DNA from: Betaproteobacteria bacterium HGW-Betaproteobacteria-8
Lineage (GTDB): Bacteria > Pseudomonadota > Gammaproteobacteria > Burkholderiales > Methylophilaceae
Direction: 5' to 3'
NCBI GenBank assembly: GCA_002842135.1
Contig: PHCD01000077.1
Span: 1 to 8,331, forward strand
DNA length: 8,331 nucleotides
Shown here: positions 1 to 6,275 of the stretch, piece by piece
How the letters are laid out: every line of letters begins with the position of its first letter
Numbering within the stretch: the first letter of the stretch is position 1
Position numbers and translations under genes: made by a program
Notes under the pieces: model-generated
The model's database searches: none
What the model saw: only the letters and a program-made list of their open reading frames with translations
What the model was told of the DNA's origin: nothing

Positions 1-107
1 TGAATTATGAGTGGCTGGACTGGCGCGAGGCGGCGAAGAAAGTATTTTCCTGGACCAATGTCGATGCGCTCCGGCGACTGGGCGAGCGGCATAACCTGAT
101 ACTGTGA
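1..107 (+). CDS. nudB: C-terminal end of a probable NUDIX hydrolase (NudB-like), partial
   Basis: The open frame enters from the left edge (complete codons from base 3) and ends at TGA 105-107, giving 34 visible residues. They include WLDWREAAKKVFSWTN followed by an acidic/basic helix. The pattern W-L-x-W-x-x-A...SW(S/T)N-x-x-A is what I recall from the C-terminus of dihydroneopterin triphosphate diphosphatase (NudB), a NUDIX enzyme that removes pyrophosphate from dihydroneopterin triphosphate in folate synthesis. The catalytic NUDIX box lies outside the window, so the call rests on this tail and on context: nudB often precedes the EEP/cardiolipin synthase pair in betaproteobacteria. Only 7 bases separate its stop from the next start, which suggests one operon. 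Another NUDIX subfamily is possible. Confidence 0.5.
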   Translation, partial: NYEWLDWREAAKKVFSWTNVDALRRLGERHNLIL

Positions 108-114
108 GAGATGA

Positions 115-1242
115 ATGATGGCAACATCAACGATTGAGATGCCGATGAAAGCCGAACCCATCAAGTTCGAGCGTTTTCAGGCGAGCAAAGAAGCCGAATT
201 GCAGGAGCGCATCATTGCGGCCAAGGCCAAGCTCGGCAAGCGGCTGGTGATACTCGGTCACCACTATCAGCAGGAAAGCGTCTACCGTCATGCTGATTAC
301 ACTGGTGACTCGCTCAAGCTGTCGCGCTATGCAGCAGAAACCGATGCTGAATTCATCGTTTTTCTCGGTGTACATTTCATGGCCGAGGTGGCGGATATTC
401 TCTCCCGTCCTGAACAGATTTCCATTCTGCCTGACCTGTCTGCCGGCTGCTCCATGGCCGATATGGCGAATCTGGCCAAGGTCGAGCGTTCACGCCGCGA
501 GCTGTCCAAGGTGCTGGATTTCGATGCGATCATCACGCCGGTGACTTACATCAATTCCGCGGCCGACCTCAAAGCCTTTTGCGGCGAGCACGGCGGCATC
601 GTCTGCACTTCGACCAATGCCCCGAAGATCCTCGAATGGGCCTTCGCCCAGCGTGAAAAAGTATTGTTCTTCCCGGACCAGAACCTGGGCCGCTGGAGCG
701 GTTACAAGATGGGTATCCCGCTGGAGCAGATGCCGGTGTGGGATCCGGACCAGCCGATGGGCGGGTTGACGGAAGATCAGATCAAAAACGCGAAGATTTT
801 GCTGTGGAAAGGCCATTGCGCCGTGCACCAGATGTTCCGCGAACAGAACATCACACGTTTCCGCGCCGAGCATCCGGACGGCTTCGTCATCTCGCATCCG
901 GAATCGCCGTTCGAGGTCTGCCTCAATTCCGATTATGTCGGCTCTACCGAATACATCCTGAAGACGGTCAGCGAAGCGCCGGCCGGTACCAAGTGGCTGG
1001 TGGGCACCGAACTGAACCTGGTCAACCGGCTGGCGGAACAGATGAAACCGCAAGGCAAGCTGGTGCAGTTCATGTCGCATGTGATCTGCGAGTGCTCGAC
1101 CATGGCGCGCATCGACCCGCAACATCTGGCCTGGACGCTGGAGAATCTGGTCGCAGGCAATGTCGTGAACCAGATCAAGGTGCCTGAGGCAGAAGCGAAG
1201 TTGGCAAAATTGGCGCTAGACCGTATGCTTGCTGCATCTTGA
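115..1242 (+). CDS. nadA: Quinolinate synthase NadA
   Basis: NadA condenses iminoaspartate (made by NadB) with dihydroxyacetone phosphate to give quinolinate, the second step of de novo NAD synthesis in the cytoplasm. The protein has 375 residues, typical of the longer NadA group. Visible hallmarks are LGHHYQ (47-52), the YTGDS segment (62-66), GCSMAD with Cys112, the TSTNAP segment (165-170), FFPDQNLG (185-192), KGHCAVH with Cys235, and HPE (261-263). CECSTM (325-330) also fits, with Cys327 as the likely third ligand of the [4Fe-4S] cluster after Cys112 and Cys235. All three expected cluster cysteines are therefore present. The start is ATG 115 or the adjacent ATG 118. A GAGAG stretch at 106-110 can serve either. 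The gene follows the NUDIX stop by 7 bases and precedes the EEP gene by 16, so it is probably cotranscribed. No nadB or nadC lies within the window. Confidence 0.96.
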   Translation: MMATSTIEMPMKAEPIKFERFQASKEAELQERIIAAKAKLGKRLVILGHHYQQESVYRHADYTGDSLKLSRYAAETDAEFIVFLGVHFMAEVADILSRPEQISILPDLSAGCSMADMANLAKVERSRRELSKVLDFDAIITPVTYINSAADLKAFCGEHGGIVCTSTNAPKILEWAFAQREKVLFFPDQNLGRWSGYKMGIPLEQMPVWDPDQPMGGLTEDQIKNAKILLWKGHCAVHQMFREQNITRFRAEHPDGFVISHPESPFEVCLNSDYVGSTEYILKTVSEAPAGTKWLVGTELNLVNRLAEQMKPQGKLVQFMSHVICECSTMARIDPQHLAWTLENLVAGNVVNQIKVPEAEAKLAKLALDRMLAAS

Positions 1243-1258
1243 TTTAGCCTGATCGAGC

Positions 1259-2011
1259 ATGCACAACACCATACGCATTGCCACTTTCAATATCCACAAG
1301 GGCGTTACCAGTTTCAGCGCCCGTCTTGCATTACACGATCAACGTGACCTGATTCGCCAGCTGCATGCAGACGTTGTTTTCCTGCAGGAAGTGCAGGACG
1401 TGCACATTACACGCAGCCGCCGCTTTAAGCGCTGGCCGCTGGAGGGGCAGGCAGAGTTCCTGGCCGATTCCGTGTGGTCGGATTATGCCTATGGCAAGAA
1501 CTCGGTTTATCCGGCTGGCCATCACGGCAATGCCCTGCTTTCCAAATTCCCCATTATCAAGACTGAGAACCTGGATATTTCGGCGCATCCTTCAGAACAG
1601 CGGGGCATGTTGCATGCCGAAATTGCGGTTCCTAGCTGGCAGGAACCGCTGCATTGCATCTGTGTGCATCTGGGCTTGTTTGCCAGTTGGCGCAGGAAAC
1701 AGGTGCATCTGTTGCGCGAACGGATCGATGTCGCCGTACCACCGGAAGCGCCGCTGATCATCGCCGGTGATTTCAACGACTGGGGCATGAGCGCCGGCAG
1801 AATCCTGACCGAAGGCCTGCATCTGCGTGAAGTGTTTGAACATCATTCGGGTAAATCGGCACGCAGCTTTCCATCCGTATTGCCTTTTTTCCGGCTGGAC
1901 CGTATCTATGAGCGCGGTTTTAATGTGCAACATGTGCAAGTGCACGCAGGGCCAAAATTCGCGCAGGTATCAGACCATGCAGCCCTGAGTGCCACACTCG
2001 TTAAGCGATGA
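1259..2011 (+). CDS. Endonuclease/exonuclease/phosphatase (EEP) family protein, YbhP-like
   Basis: A metal-dependent phosphodiesterase or phosphatase of the DNase I-like EEP fold, 250 residues. The catalytic signatures appear in order: TFNIHKG (9-15), FLQEV with metal-binding Glu44 (41-45), HHGNALLS (88-95), CVHLGLF with His137 (135-141), AGDFNDW with Asp171 and Asn173 (169-175), LDRI (213-216), and SDHAAL with the catalytic His240 (238-243). No signal peptide or membrane segment is evident, so it is probably cytoplasmic. Its stop overlaps the cardiolipin synthase start (ATGA, 2008-2011), implying translational coupling. The same pairing exists in E. coli as ybhP-clsB. The substrate cannot be read from the sequence. 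Nucleic acid, phosphoinositide-like lipid and phosphomonoester substrates all occur in this superfamily, and the neighbour makes a lipid-related substrate plausible but unproven. The ribosome binding site is weak. Confidence 0.88.
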   Translation: MHNTIRIATFNIHKGVTSFSARLALHDQRDLIRQLHADVVFLQEVQDVHITRSRRFKRWPLEGQAEFLADSVWSDYAYGKNSVYPAGHHGNALLSKFPIIKTENLDISAHPSEQRGMLHAEIAVPSWQEPLHCICVHLGLFASWRRKQVHLLRERIDVAVPPEAPLIIAGDFNDWGMSAGRILTEGLHLREVFEHHSGKSARSFPSVLPFFRLDRIYERGFNVQHVQVHAGPKFAQVSDHAALSATLVKR

Positions 2012-3159
2012 CCTTCTTTACTGATTCAAATCAGATCGACTTGCTGAGAAACGGCGAGGAGTATTTTCCGGCGCTGGAAAAGGCAATCAATGAAGCCCGG
2101 CATGAAATCTATCTGCAGACCTATATCTATGAAGCTGATCGTACCGGTGACCTTATCGGTAATGCGCTGAAGCGTGCCGTACAGCGCGGGGTTCGAGTGC
2201 ATGTGCTGCTGGATGGGTTTGGCTGCAAGGATTTGCCCAGGTCTTATATAGAGGAACTGCAAGAAGCCGGGGTCGAGGTGATGGTCTACCGCCCCAAGAT
2301 TTCGCCCTGGTCATTGAAGCGCAGCCGGCTCAGGCGTCTGCATCGCAAGGTGGTGGTGATCGATGGGGCAATCGCCTTTGTCGGCGGCATCAATATCATC
2401 GATGATTACAATGTGCCGAATCATGATCCGCCACGCATTGACTACGCAGTTTCCATTCGGGGTGAATTGCTGCCGCAGATACGGTCCAGTGCTCGTGGCC
2501 TTTGGCGACGCATTGCCTGGTCCCATCTGCGACGGGTGGATGCCAAAAACCCTCCCGTTCCGGGCAGGATGGTTGATGGCAAGGTAAAGGCCGCATACGT
2601 CGTGCGGGATAATCTGTTGCATCGCCGCGATATCGAGCAAAGTTATCTTAAGGCCATCCAGCATGCAAAATCGGAGATCCTGATTGCCAATGCTTATTTC
2701 ATTCCGGGCCTGAATTTCAGGAAAGCGCTGATTGCGGCAGCCAAGCGAGGTGTGCGTGTGCGGTTGCTCTTGCAGGGCAAGAAAGAATATTTCCTGATGT
2801 TTGCCACGCATTATTTTTATTCGGATTTTCTCGCCGAAGGCATTCAAATCTATGAATACCGCAAGAGTTTCATGCATAGCAAGGTGGCAGTGATTGACCG
2901 GGAATGGGCCACCATCGGCTCATCCAATATCGACGCTTTCAGCCTGTTGCTTGCGCGCGAAGCCAATGTTGTCGTTCTTGATCGTAATTTTTCCCAAGCG
3001 CTGGAGGCAGATATTGAGCGCACCATAGTCGATGGTGCCCAGGAGGTTTTTGCAGAAGACTGGGCGCGTGGAAATTATTTGAAACGAACTTTTTCTTCGC
3101 TGGTCTATCTCGTGGTTCGCCTGGTGACCGGGCTGGTTGTGCAACCCGACAGGCATTAA
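2008..3159 (+). CDS. clsB: Cardiolipin synthase B (phospholipase D superfamily)
   Basis: A phospholipase D-family phosphatidyltransferase of 383 residues, close to the size of E. coli ClsB (about 410). It has two HKD motifs: HRKVVVIDG (112-120; His112, Lys114, Asp119) followed by FVGGIN, and HSKVAVID (290-297; His290, Lys292, Asp297) followed by IGSSNID. Both are intact, so it should be active. ClsB enzymes make cardiolipin from phosphatidylglycerol, and E. coli ClsB can also make phosphatidylglycerol from phosphatidylethanolamine and glycerol. There are no N-terminal transmembrane helices, unlike ClsA, which favours the ClsB type. A C-terminal hydrophobic patch (about 363-378) may touch the membrane. 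The start is fixed by the ATGA overlap with the preceding gene. No intrinsic terminator follows; 84 bases separate its stop from the tRNA. Confidence 0.9.
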   Translation: MTFFTDSNQIDLLRNGEEYFPALEKAINEARHEIYLQTYIYEADRTGDLIGNALKRAVQRGVRVHVLLDGFGCKDLPRSYIEELQEAGVEVMVYRPKISPWSLKRSRLRRLHRKVVVIDGAIAFVGGINIIDDYNVPNHDPPRIDYAVSIRGELLPQIRSSARGLWRRIAWSHLRRVDAKNPPVPGRMVDGKVKAAYVVRDNLLHRRDIEQSYLKAIQHAKSEILIANAYFIPGLNFRKALIAAAKRGVRVRLLLQGKKEYFLMFATHYFYSDFLAEGIQIYEYRKSFMHSKVAVIDREWATIGSSNIDAFSLLLAREANVVVLDRNFSQALEADIERTIVDGAQEVFAEDWARGNYLKRTFSSLVYLVVRLVTGLVVQPDRH

Positions 3160-3193
3160 ACAGCCGATGAAGCGGGCAGTTGGTACAAGTGGT

Positions 3194-3222
3194 TTGCCGC
3201 AGGCGTGGCTAGCTTTTATAAT
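3194..3222 (+). promoter_or_regulatory. Sigma70-type promoter of the tRNA-Thr gene
   Basis: A perfect -10 box TATAAT (3217-3222) lies 17 bases after TTGCCG (3194-3199, four of six matches to TTGACA). Transcription would begin near 3229, giving a 5' leader of about 15 bases before the mature tRNA at 3244. Because no terminator follows the tRNA, this promoter may also drive the Sel1-repeat gene. Confidence 0.7.
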
Positions 3223-3243
3223 CACCAGGTTTTAGGAAGTCGT

Positions 3244-3319
3244 GCTGGTGTAGCTCAGTTGGTAGAGCAACGCACTCGTAACGCGTAGGTCGTAGGTTCG
3301 ATTCCTATCACCAGCACCA
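3244..3319 (+). tRNA. tRNA-Thr (anticodon CGT)
   Basis: A 76-base cloverleaf with an encoded CCA end. The acceptor stem GCTGGTG (3244-3250) pairs perfectly with CACCAGC (3309-3315), then discriminator A and CCA. The D stem is GCTC/GAGC (3253-3256, 3265-3268). The anticodon loop is CTCGTAA (3275-3281) with anticodon CGT at 3277-3279, reading ACG (Thr). The T stem GTAGG/CCTAT (3292-3296, 3304-3308) closes the loop TTCGATT. The body closely resembles E. coli thrW, also tRNA-Thr(CGT). One oddity is the base pair closing the anticodon loop, A3274 and C3282 (positions 31 and 39), which is a mismatch. Everything else looks functional. Confidence 0.97.
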
Positions 3320-3356
3320 GAAATTTTAATCATTACAGTTTGCAGATTGGATTCCC

Positions 3357-4076
3357 TTGAAAACTTTTACCGTTACATTTTCGAGCCTTGCTTTTCTTAT
3401 TGCGCTCATACAACCACTAAGCGCGGCGACACTTGAAGATGCACAGAAAGCAGCAAGAGTCGCGGATTTCAAAACTGCAGCCAGCGTATATACAGAGCTT
3501 GCCGAGGCAGGCGATGCCAATGCCCAGTACGAATTGGGTATCTTGTATATACGCGGTATGGGCGTGGAGCAGAGCTATACCGAAGGGGCAAAGTGGCATC
3601 GCAAGGCGGCGGAACAGGGTCATGTTGATGCGCAATACAGCCTAGGGGTGATGCATTTCAACCGTGAAATCCCAACTGAAGATTATGTCGAAGCCGCTAA
3701 CTGGTATTTGAAGGCGGCGGAACAGGGCCATGCCAAAGCACAGTTAAATGTGGCTATTCTTTATTTCCGTGGCGACATTTACGAGCAGAACTTTGAAGAA
3801 TCTGTGAAGTGGTATCTGAAAGCTGCGGAACAGGGCAATGCTGAAGCGCAGTTCAATCTTGGCAATATGTATACGCGCGGACTGGGAGTGGCTGAAGACA
3901 TCGTGCGCGGTACCATGTGGGTGCTGGTGTCGATTGAAAACCCGGATGTGGGTAAACGTATTATCAGCAAAACCAAAATAGCCAATTTCAATGCCAGCAA
4001 GATGACGGAAGAACAGAAGCAGCAGACCAGAACCATGGCCAATGAATGCAAGGCAAAGAAATATAAAGGTTGTTAA
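3357..4076 (+). CDS. Secreted Sel1-repeat (TPR-like) protein
   Basis: A 239-residue exported solenoid protein. Residues 1-23 form a signal peptide: a lysine, a hydrophobic core, then a probable cleavage after LSA. Residues 54-89, 90-125, 126-161 and 162-197 are four Sel1 repeats of about 36 residues, each starting near AQ and the first three ending in KAAEQGH or a close variant. A short charged tail with two cysteines (231, 239) follows. Sel1 repeats mediate protein-protein contacts, so the likely role is a periplasmic scaffold, but the partner is unknown. The start is TTG 3357: no ATG or GTG gives the signal peptide, and an in-frame stop lies at 3327. A weak GGA at 3349-3351 may act as ribosome binding site. 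The gene begins 37 bases after the tRNA and ends in a strong terminator. Confidence 0.85.
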   Translation: MKTFTVTFSSLAFLIALIQPLSAATLEDAQKAARVADFKTAASVYTELAEAGDANAQYELGILYIRGMGVEQSYTEGAKWHRKAAEQGHVDAQYSLGVMHFNREIPTEDYVEAANWYLKAAEQGHAKAQLNVAILYFRGDIYEQNFEESVKWYLKAAEQGNAEAQFNLGNMYTRGLGVAEDIVRGTMWVLVSIENPDVGKRIISKTKIANFNASKMTEEQKQQTRTMANECKAKKYKGC

Positions 4077-4082
4077 GTAGTT

Positions 4083-4346
4083 CTAGTGGTCAACCGGAAG
4101 CTGGATTTGATTAAAAAAATCCAGCTTTTTTTTGCGTCTGGTTTTCTTCAGTTGCGCTTCGGCCACCGAGGCACTTGAGCGGTCTGGATAAGTCTGTGAA
4201 GCAAGTATGCGCAAGGGTTTGTTGGCCCGCGTGTATTTTGCGCCAGTGCCTGATTGATGGGCGCGAAAGCGCGCTTCCAGATCCGTGGTGATGCCTGCGT
4301 AATAACTGCCGCCTTCACACTCCAGTAAGTACAAGTGCCACTGCAT
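4083..4346 (-). CDS. GIY-YIG nuclease-domain protein (UPF0213/YhbQ-like)
   Basis: A single-domain GIY-YIG protein of 87 residues counted from ATG 4346. Characteristic features are W-H-L-Y-L-L-E-C, the [16 protein letters not shown] stretch (the YIG-equivalent element, then the catalytic-type arginine and histidine), GAKYTR, and a glutamate in AEAQLKK, the position of the metal-binding Glu. This matches the stand-alone UPF0213 group that includes E. coli YhbQ. Its cellular role is uncertain and DNA nicking or repair is only suspected. ATG 4346 is preferred because GGA lies 5 bases upstream; TTG 4349 is the codon before it. The lysine-rich C-terminus is encoded by the same bases that form the terminator of the opposing Sel1 gene. 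No clear promoter is visible in the 60 bases upstream, so readthrough from the preceding leftward gene is possible. Confidence 0.88.
   Translation of the reverse strand: MQWHLYLLECEGGSYYAGITTDLEARFRAHQSGTGAKYTRANKPLRILASQTYPDRSSASVAEAQLKKTRRKKKLDFFNQIQLPVDH
4098..4133 (+). terminator. Intrinsic terminator of the Sel1 gene, inside the convergent gene
   Basis: An 11-base-pair stem (4098-4108 with 4117-4127) and 8-base loop run into a tract of T from 4126 to 4133, beginning 21 bases after the Sel1 stop. The T-run lies only on the plus-strand side, so it acts on rightward transcription. The opposite strand has no U-tract after the stem. It lies wholly within the coding sequence of the leftward GIY-YIG gene (4083-4346). 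Confidence 0.85.
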
Positions 4347-4408
4347 CAATATCCATCAAATCTGATAAAGGAAACTTCTGGTTAAACCGGGTGCGAACGA
4401 GTCAGGAT

Positions 4409-4624
4409 TCAATAATCCGCACTACGTCCGGTGGAGTAACCATAAGCATCGTTCTGCCATTCACCACAACGGTCACATCTGTGGTCCTGCATGGTTTTGC
4501 ATAAAGTCAGCTGATCGTGTCCACAGGCGCGGCAAACGTGTGTGGATTTCACCGAGGACTTGGCATGCGTTTCATGATGCTCTTGCGCAACTCGGGTGCT
4601 ACCCAAACCATATTTGTTGTCCAT
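4409..4624 (-). CDS. Small hypothetical protein with two CxxC knuckles (zinc-ribbon-like)
   Basis: I do not recognise the family. The 71-residue protein has a polar, histidine-rich N-terminal third and then two knuckles, CRACGH (Cys31, Cys34) and CDRCGE (Cys50, Cys53), separated by 15 residues with an extra Cys42. The tail is rich in Tyr, Gly and Ser. This layout fits a zinc ribbon binding one Zn2+ through four cysteines. There is no signal peptide, so it is likely cytoplasmic. The start is ATG 4624, not the upstream in-frame ATG 4639: a perfect AGGAGG lies 5 bases before it, and codons between the two starts would overlap that ribosome binding site. It lies 72 bases downstream of the MCE operon, with its own candidate promoter. 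Function cannot be assigned. Nucleic-acid binding, as in many small zinc ribbons, is only a guess. Confidence 0.75.
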   Translation of the reverse strand: MDNKYGLGSTRVAQEHHETHAKSSVKSTHVCRACGHDQLTLCKTMQDHRCDRCGEWQNDAYGYSTGRSADY

Positions 4625-4629
4625 GGGAA

Positions 4630-4635
4630 CCTCCT
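4630..4635 (-). promoter_or_regulatory. Consensus Shine-Dalgarno of the CxxC protein
   Basis: AGGAGG on the minus strand, 5 bases before ATG 4624. It is the strongest ribosome binding site in the window and decides the start codon, implying efficient translation of a very small protein. Confidence 0.85.
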
Positions 4636-4656
4636 GCAAGACAGGCTTACACTGTT

Positions 4657-4684
4657 ATCTTAATCCTCCAGGCGGAGATATCAA
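4657..4684 (-). promoter_or_regulatory. Candidate promoter of the CxxC protein gene
   Basis: On the minus strand TTGATA (4684-4679, five of six matches to TTGACA) and TAAGAT (4662-4657, four of six to TATAAT) are 16 bases apart. Transcription would start about 25 bases before ATG 4624. The spacer contains a small inverted repeat (CTCC-GCCT-GGAG) that could be an operator, but it is short. No terminator separates this site from the upstream lipoprotein gene, so readthrough is also possible. Confidence 0.45.
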
Positions 4685-4696
4685 CCTGTTTTTTTG

Positions 4697-5299
4697 CTAT
4701 TTCCTGCCGGGCTGGTTCTGTGGAGTTGTGCACTCGGGGGCCTGTGCTGCTGCCGAGTCGGCCCATTCCAGAATTCGTACAATTGCCCTGGTGCTGGCCT
4801 CATCCAGTGCCGCAACACCGCCTTTGGCATCTGCACTGGGTGCTGGAGCATTTTCCTGCAGCAGGTGATTGAGCAGGGGCTGGCGAGTCTTTTGTGCGAA
4901 AAGCATGGCATGCAACTTTACAACCCCGTTGCTGTTGTCTGCGGTTTCAAAGACCTGGTCGAAAGCTTCAATATGTATTATGACGCTGCAGTTGGACACA
5001 TTTGAGACACTGGCCATGCTGCGTAGTTTTGCCGAGAGCAAATCGGCCGGTGAACTCGACCAGCGACTTTGGGTGTAACTGAATACCTGGGCAGGATTCT
5101 GATAATTGAGGCGATAACGAATCCGGCGGTGGTCTATGGCATCTTCCGCACTTACCTTGCCGATATTAACCCTGGTATTGATTCTGACCGTTTCATCATG
5201 GAGACCAAAATCGTAAACCGCACTTTCCGGACCGGGCTTGTTTGCACTCAGGCAGCCTGTTAACAGGCCAATCATGCCGAGATGGATAAGATAGCGCAT
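4697..5299 (-). CDS. ABC-type transport auxiliary lipoprotein (PqiC-like)
   Basis: A 200-residue lipoprotein: the N-terminal hydrophobic segment ends in the lipobox L-T-G-C with Cys16 as the lipidation site. Ser at +2 after Leu (C-L-S) and absence of Asp at +2 predict sorting to the outer membrane. The body has the pattern of the ABC_trans_aux / PqiC family: an early Y-D-F strand, a central RIRYRLNYQNP...YTQSRWSSSPADLL region, then VIIHIEAFDQVFE and a C-terminal helix. It also carries FAQKTRQPLL (134-143). In the E. coli Pqi system, PqiC anchors the periplasmic MCE assembly to the outer membrane. It is the last gene of the MCE operon, 12 bases after the MlaD-like gene, consistent with that role. 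Two extra cysteines (103 and 189) might pair. No terminator is visible after its stop. Confidence 0.8.
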   Translation of the reverse strand: MRYLIHLGMIGLLTGCLSANKPGPESAVYDFGLHDETVRINTRVNIGKVSAEDAIDHRRIRYRLNYQNPAQVFSYTQSRWSSSPADLLSAKLRSMASVSNVSNCSVIIHIEAFDQVFETADNSNGVVKLHAMLFAQKTRQPLLNHLLQENAPAPSADAKGGVAALDEASTRAIVRILEWADSAAAQAPECTTPQNQPGRK

Positions 5300-5311
5300 A
5301 GGGCGTGCCTT

Positions 5312-6271
5312 CTAATTTTCAGTATTGGGCTGGAAACCGTCTTCACCTGGCCCCGGCTTTGCCGGAGGCTTGCCTAGAATCAGGCTTTGCGGATTTTCTT
5401 CCAGATTATTGAGTAATTCGCTGAATTGACGCATGTCGCGATTCATGTTTTTCGTAAGCTCATGAATGCGTGGCAGGGTTTCATGGTTCAGTGTGTGGCT
5501 AAGCTGCTGGCTGCCTTGCCCAATCTCCTGTGCCATGTTGCGGAATTCCCTGGCGGTGTCGTTCAGTTCGCCGAGTAAAGGTTGGGCGGCATCGGCCGTT
5601 TTCTGCATGCTGCTCAGGGTCTCGCTCAGCATGGCCTGATTTTGCTCGGAAGCCATATTGCCCATGCGCTCGAATGTGGTTGTGGCGGTGTTCAGCAGGG
5701 GTTCCAGCTTTGTGGATGCCTGTTCAAGGTTGGTCAGGGTCTGATTGAGTTTTTCATGATCGATACTGCCTAAAAGTTGATTGGCCGTAGTAGCCAATTC
5801 GTTACTGCTCTTCAGCAGCGACTCGATCTGGGCAATCAAGGCAGGTCCGTTGTCCATCAGCTTGTCGACCAGTGAGGGATGCAGGGGAATTTCGGCCCCC
5901 TCTGCCAGAGGCTTGGCCTCCGGGTCCGTAGTGTCATTGAGGTCGATAAAAGCCAGGCCTGTCACACCCTGCATGCGTAACCTGGCTGTGCTGTTTTCAC
6001 TCAGCCCAAGGTCATCCTGAACACGTATTTCAACACGGATGATGTTCTTGTTGGTTTTGTCCAAGGTGATGTTCGTGACCTTGCCGACATCGACGCCGCG
6101 AAACTTCACTGCGGACTCTACGCTGAGGCCGGTGATAGGTATCGGGGAAACCACAACATAGTTGGAATTTTTTTGGTGTTCGCCGCTCAGCCACCAGAAG
6201 GAGAACAGCAGGAACAGCCCGAGCAGCAGCGTGAAAAGTCCGACAGCGATGGCGTAAGTACGATTTTCCAT
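5312..6271 (-). CDS. MCE-domain (MlaD-like) lipid transport protein
   Basis: The substrate-binding/conduit subunit of an MCE lipid transporter, 319 residues. Residues about 8-28 are one transmembrane helix that anchors the protein in the inner membrane. Residues about 38-115 form a single MCE domain with the hallmark VKFRGVDVGKV (55-65) and a central loop LRMQGVTGLAFIDL. From about 133 to 290 the sequence is almost entirely helical, rich in Leu, Gln, Asn, Thr and Glu with heptad-like spacing, and it ends in a proline-rich tail. MCE proteins assemble as hexameric rings. A long helical tail like this could extend the ring into a tube across the periplasm, as known for PqiB and mycobacterial Mce proteins. 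The gene starts 4 bases after the ATPase stop and is followed by the lipoprotein gene. It differs from classic E. coli MlaD (183 residues), which lacks such a tail. Confidence 0.92.
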   Translation of the reverse strand: MENRTYAIAVGLFTLLLGLFLLFSFWWLSGEHQKNSNYVVVSPIPITGLSVESAVKFRGVDVGKVTNITLDKTNKNIIRVEIRVQDDLGLSENSTARLRMQGVTGLAFIDLNDTTDPEAKPLAEGAEIPLHPSLVDKLMDNGPALIAQIESLLKSSNELATTANQLLGSIDHEKLNQTLTNLEQASTKLEPLLNTATTTFERMGNMASEQNQAMLSETLSSMQKTADAAQPLLGELNDTAREFRNMAQEIGQGSQQLSHTLNHETLPRIHELTKNMNRDMRQFSELLNNLEENPQSLILGKPPAKPGPGEDGFQPNTEN

Positions 6272-6275
6272 AGGG

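Noticed and set aside
490..1125. A 211-codon open frame antisense to nadA
   Set aside because: It lies wholly inside nadA, whose motifs are unambiguous. The translation is Arg/His-rich with no recognisable domain, as expected of a GC-rich shadow frame.
2311..2877. A 188-codon open frame antisense to clsB
   Set aside because: It covers the region between the two HKD motifs of an intact clsB, has no ribosome binding site I can see, and its product looks like no family I know.
3223..3250. Inverted repeat CACCAG...CTGGTG before and within the tRNA acceptor
   Set aside because: The left arm lies just after the -10 box, at or before the predicted transcription start, so it would hardly be in the RNA. 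A six-base match is expected by chance.
3244..3360. Possible integration (att) site at the tRNA 3' end
   Set aside because: No integrase gene, no direct repeat of the tRNA end and no foreign-looking block are present in the following 5 kb.
4405..4418. Small hairpin GGATT/AATCC over the stop of the CxxC gene
   Set aside because: The stem has only five pairs and no T-run follows on either strand, so it does not qualify as a terminator.
4540..5078. Several plus-strand frames of 69-110 codons opposite the lipoprotein gene
   Set aside because: The opposite strand has a lipobox protein in the right operon position. These frames lack ribosome binding sites and have Cys/Trp-rich, low-plausibility translations.
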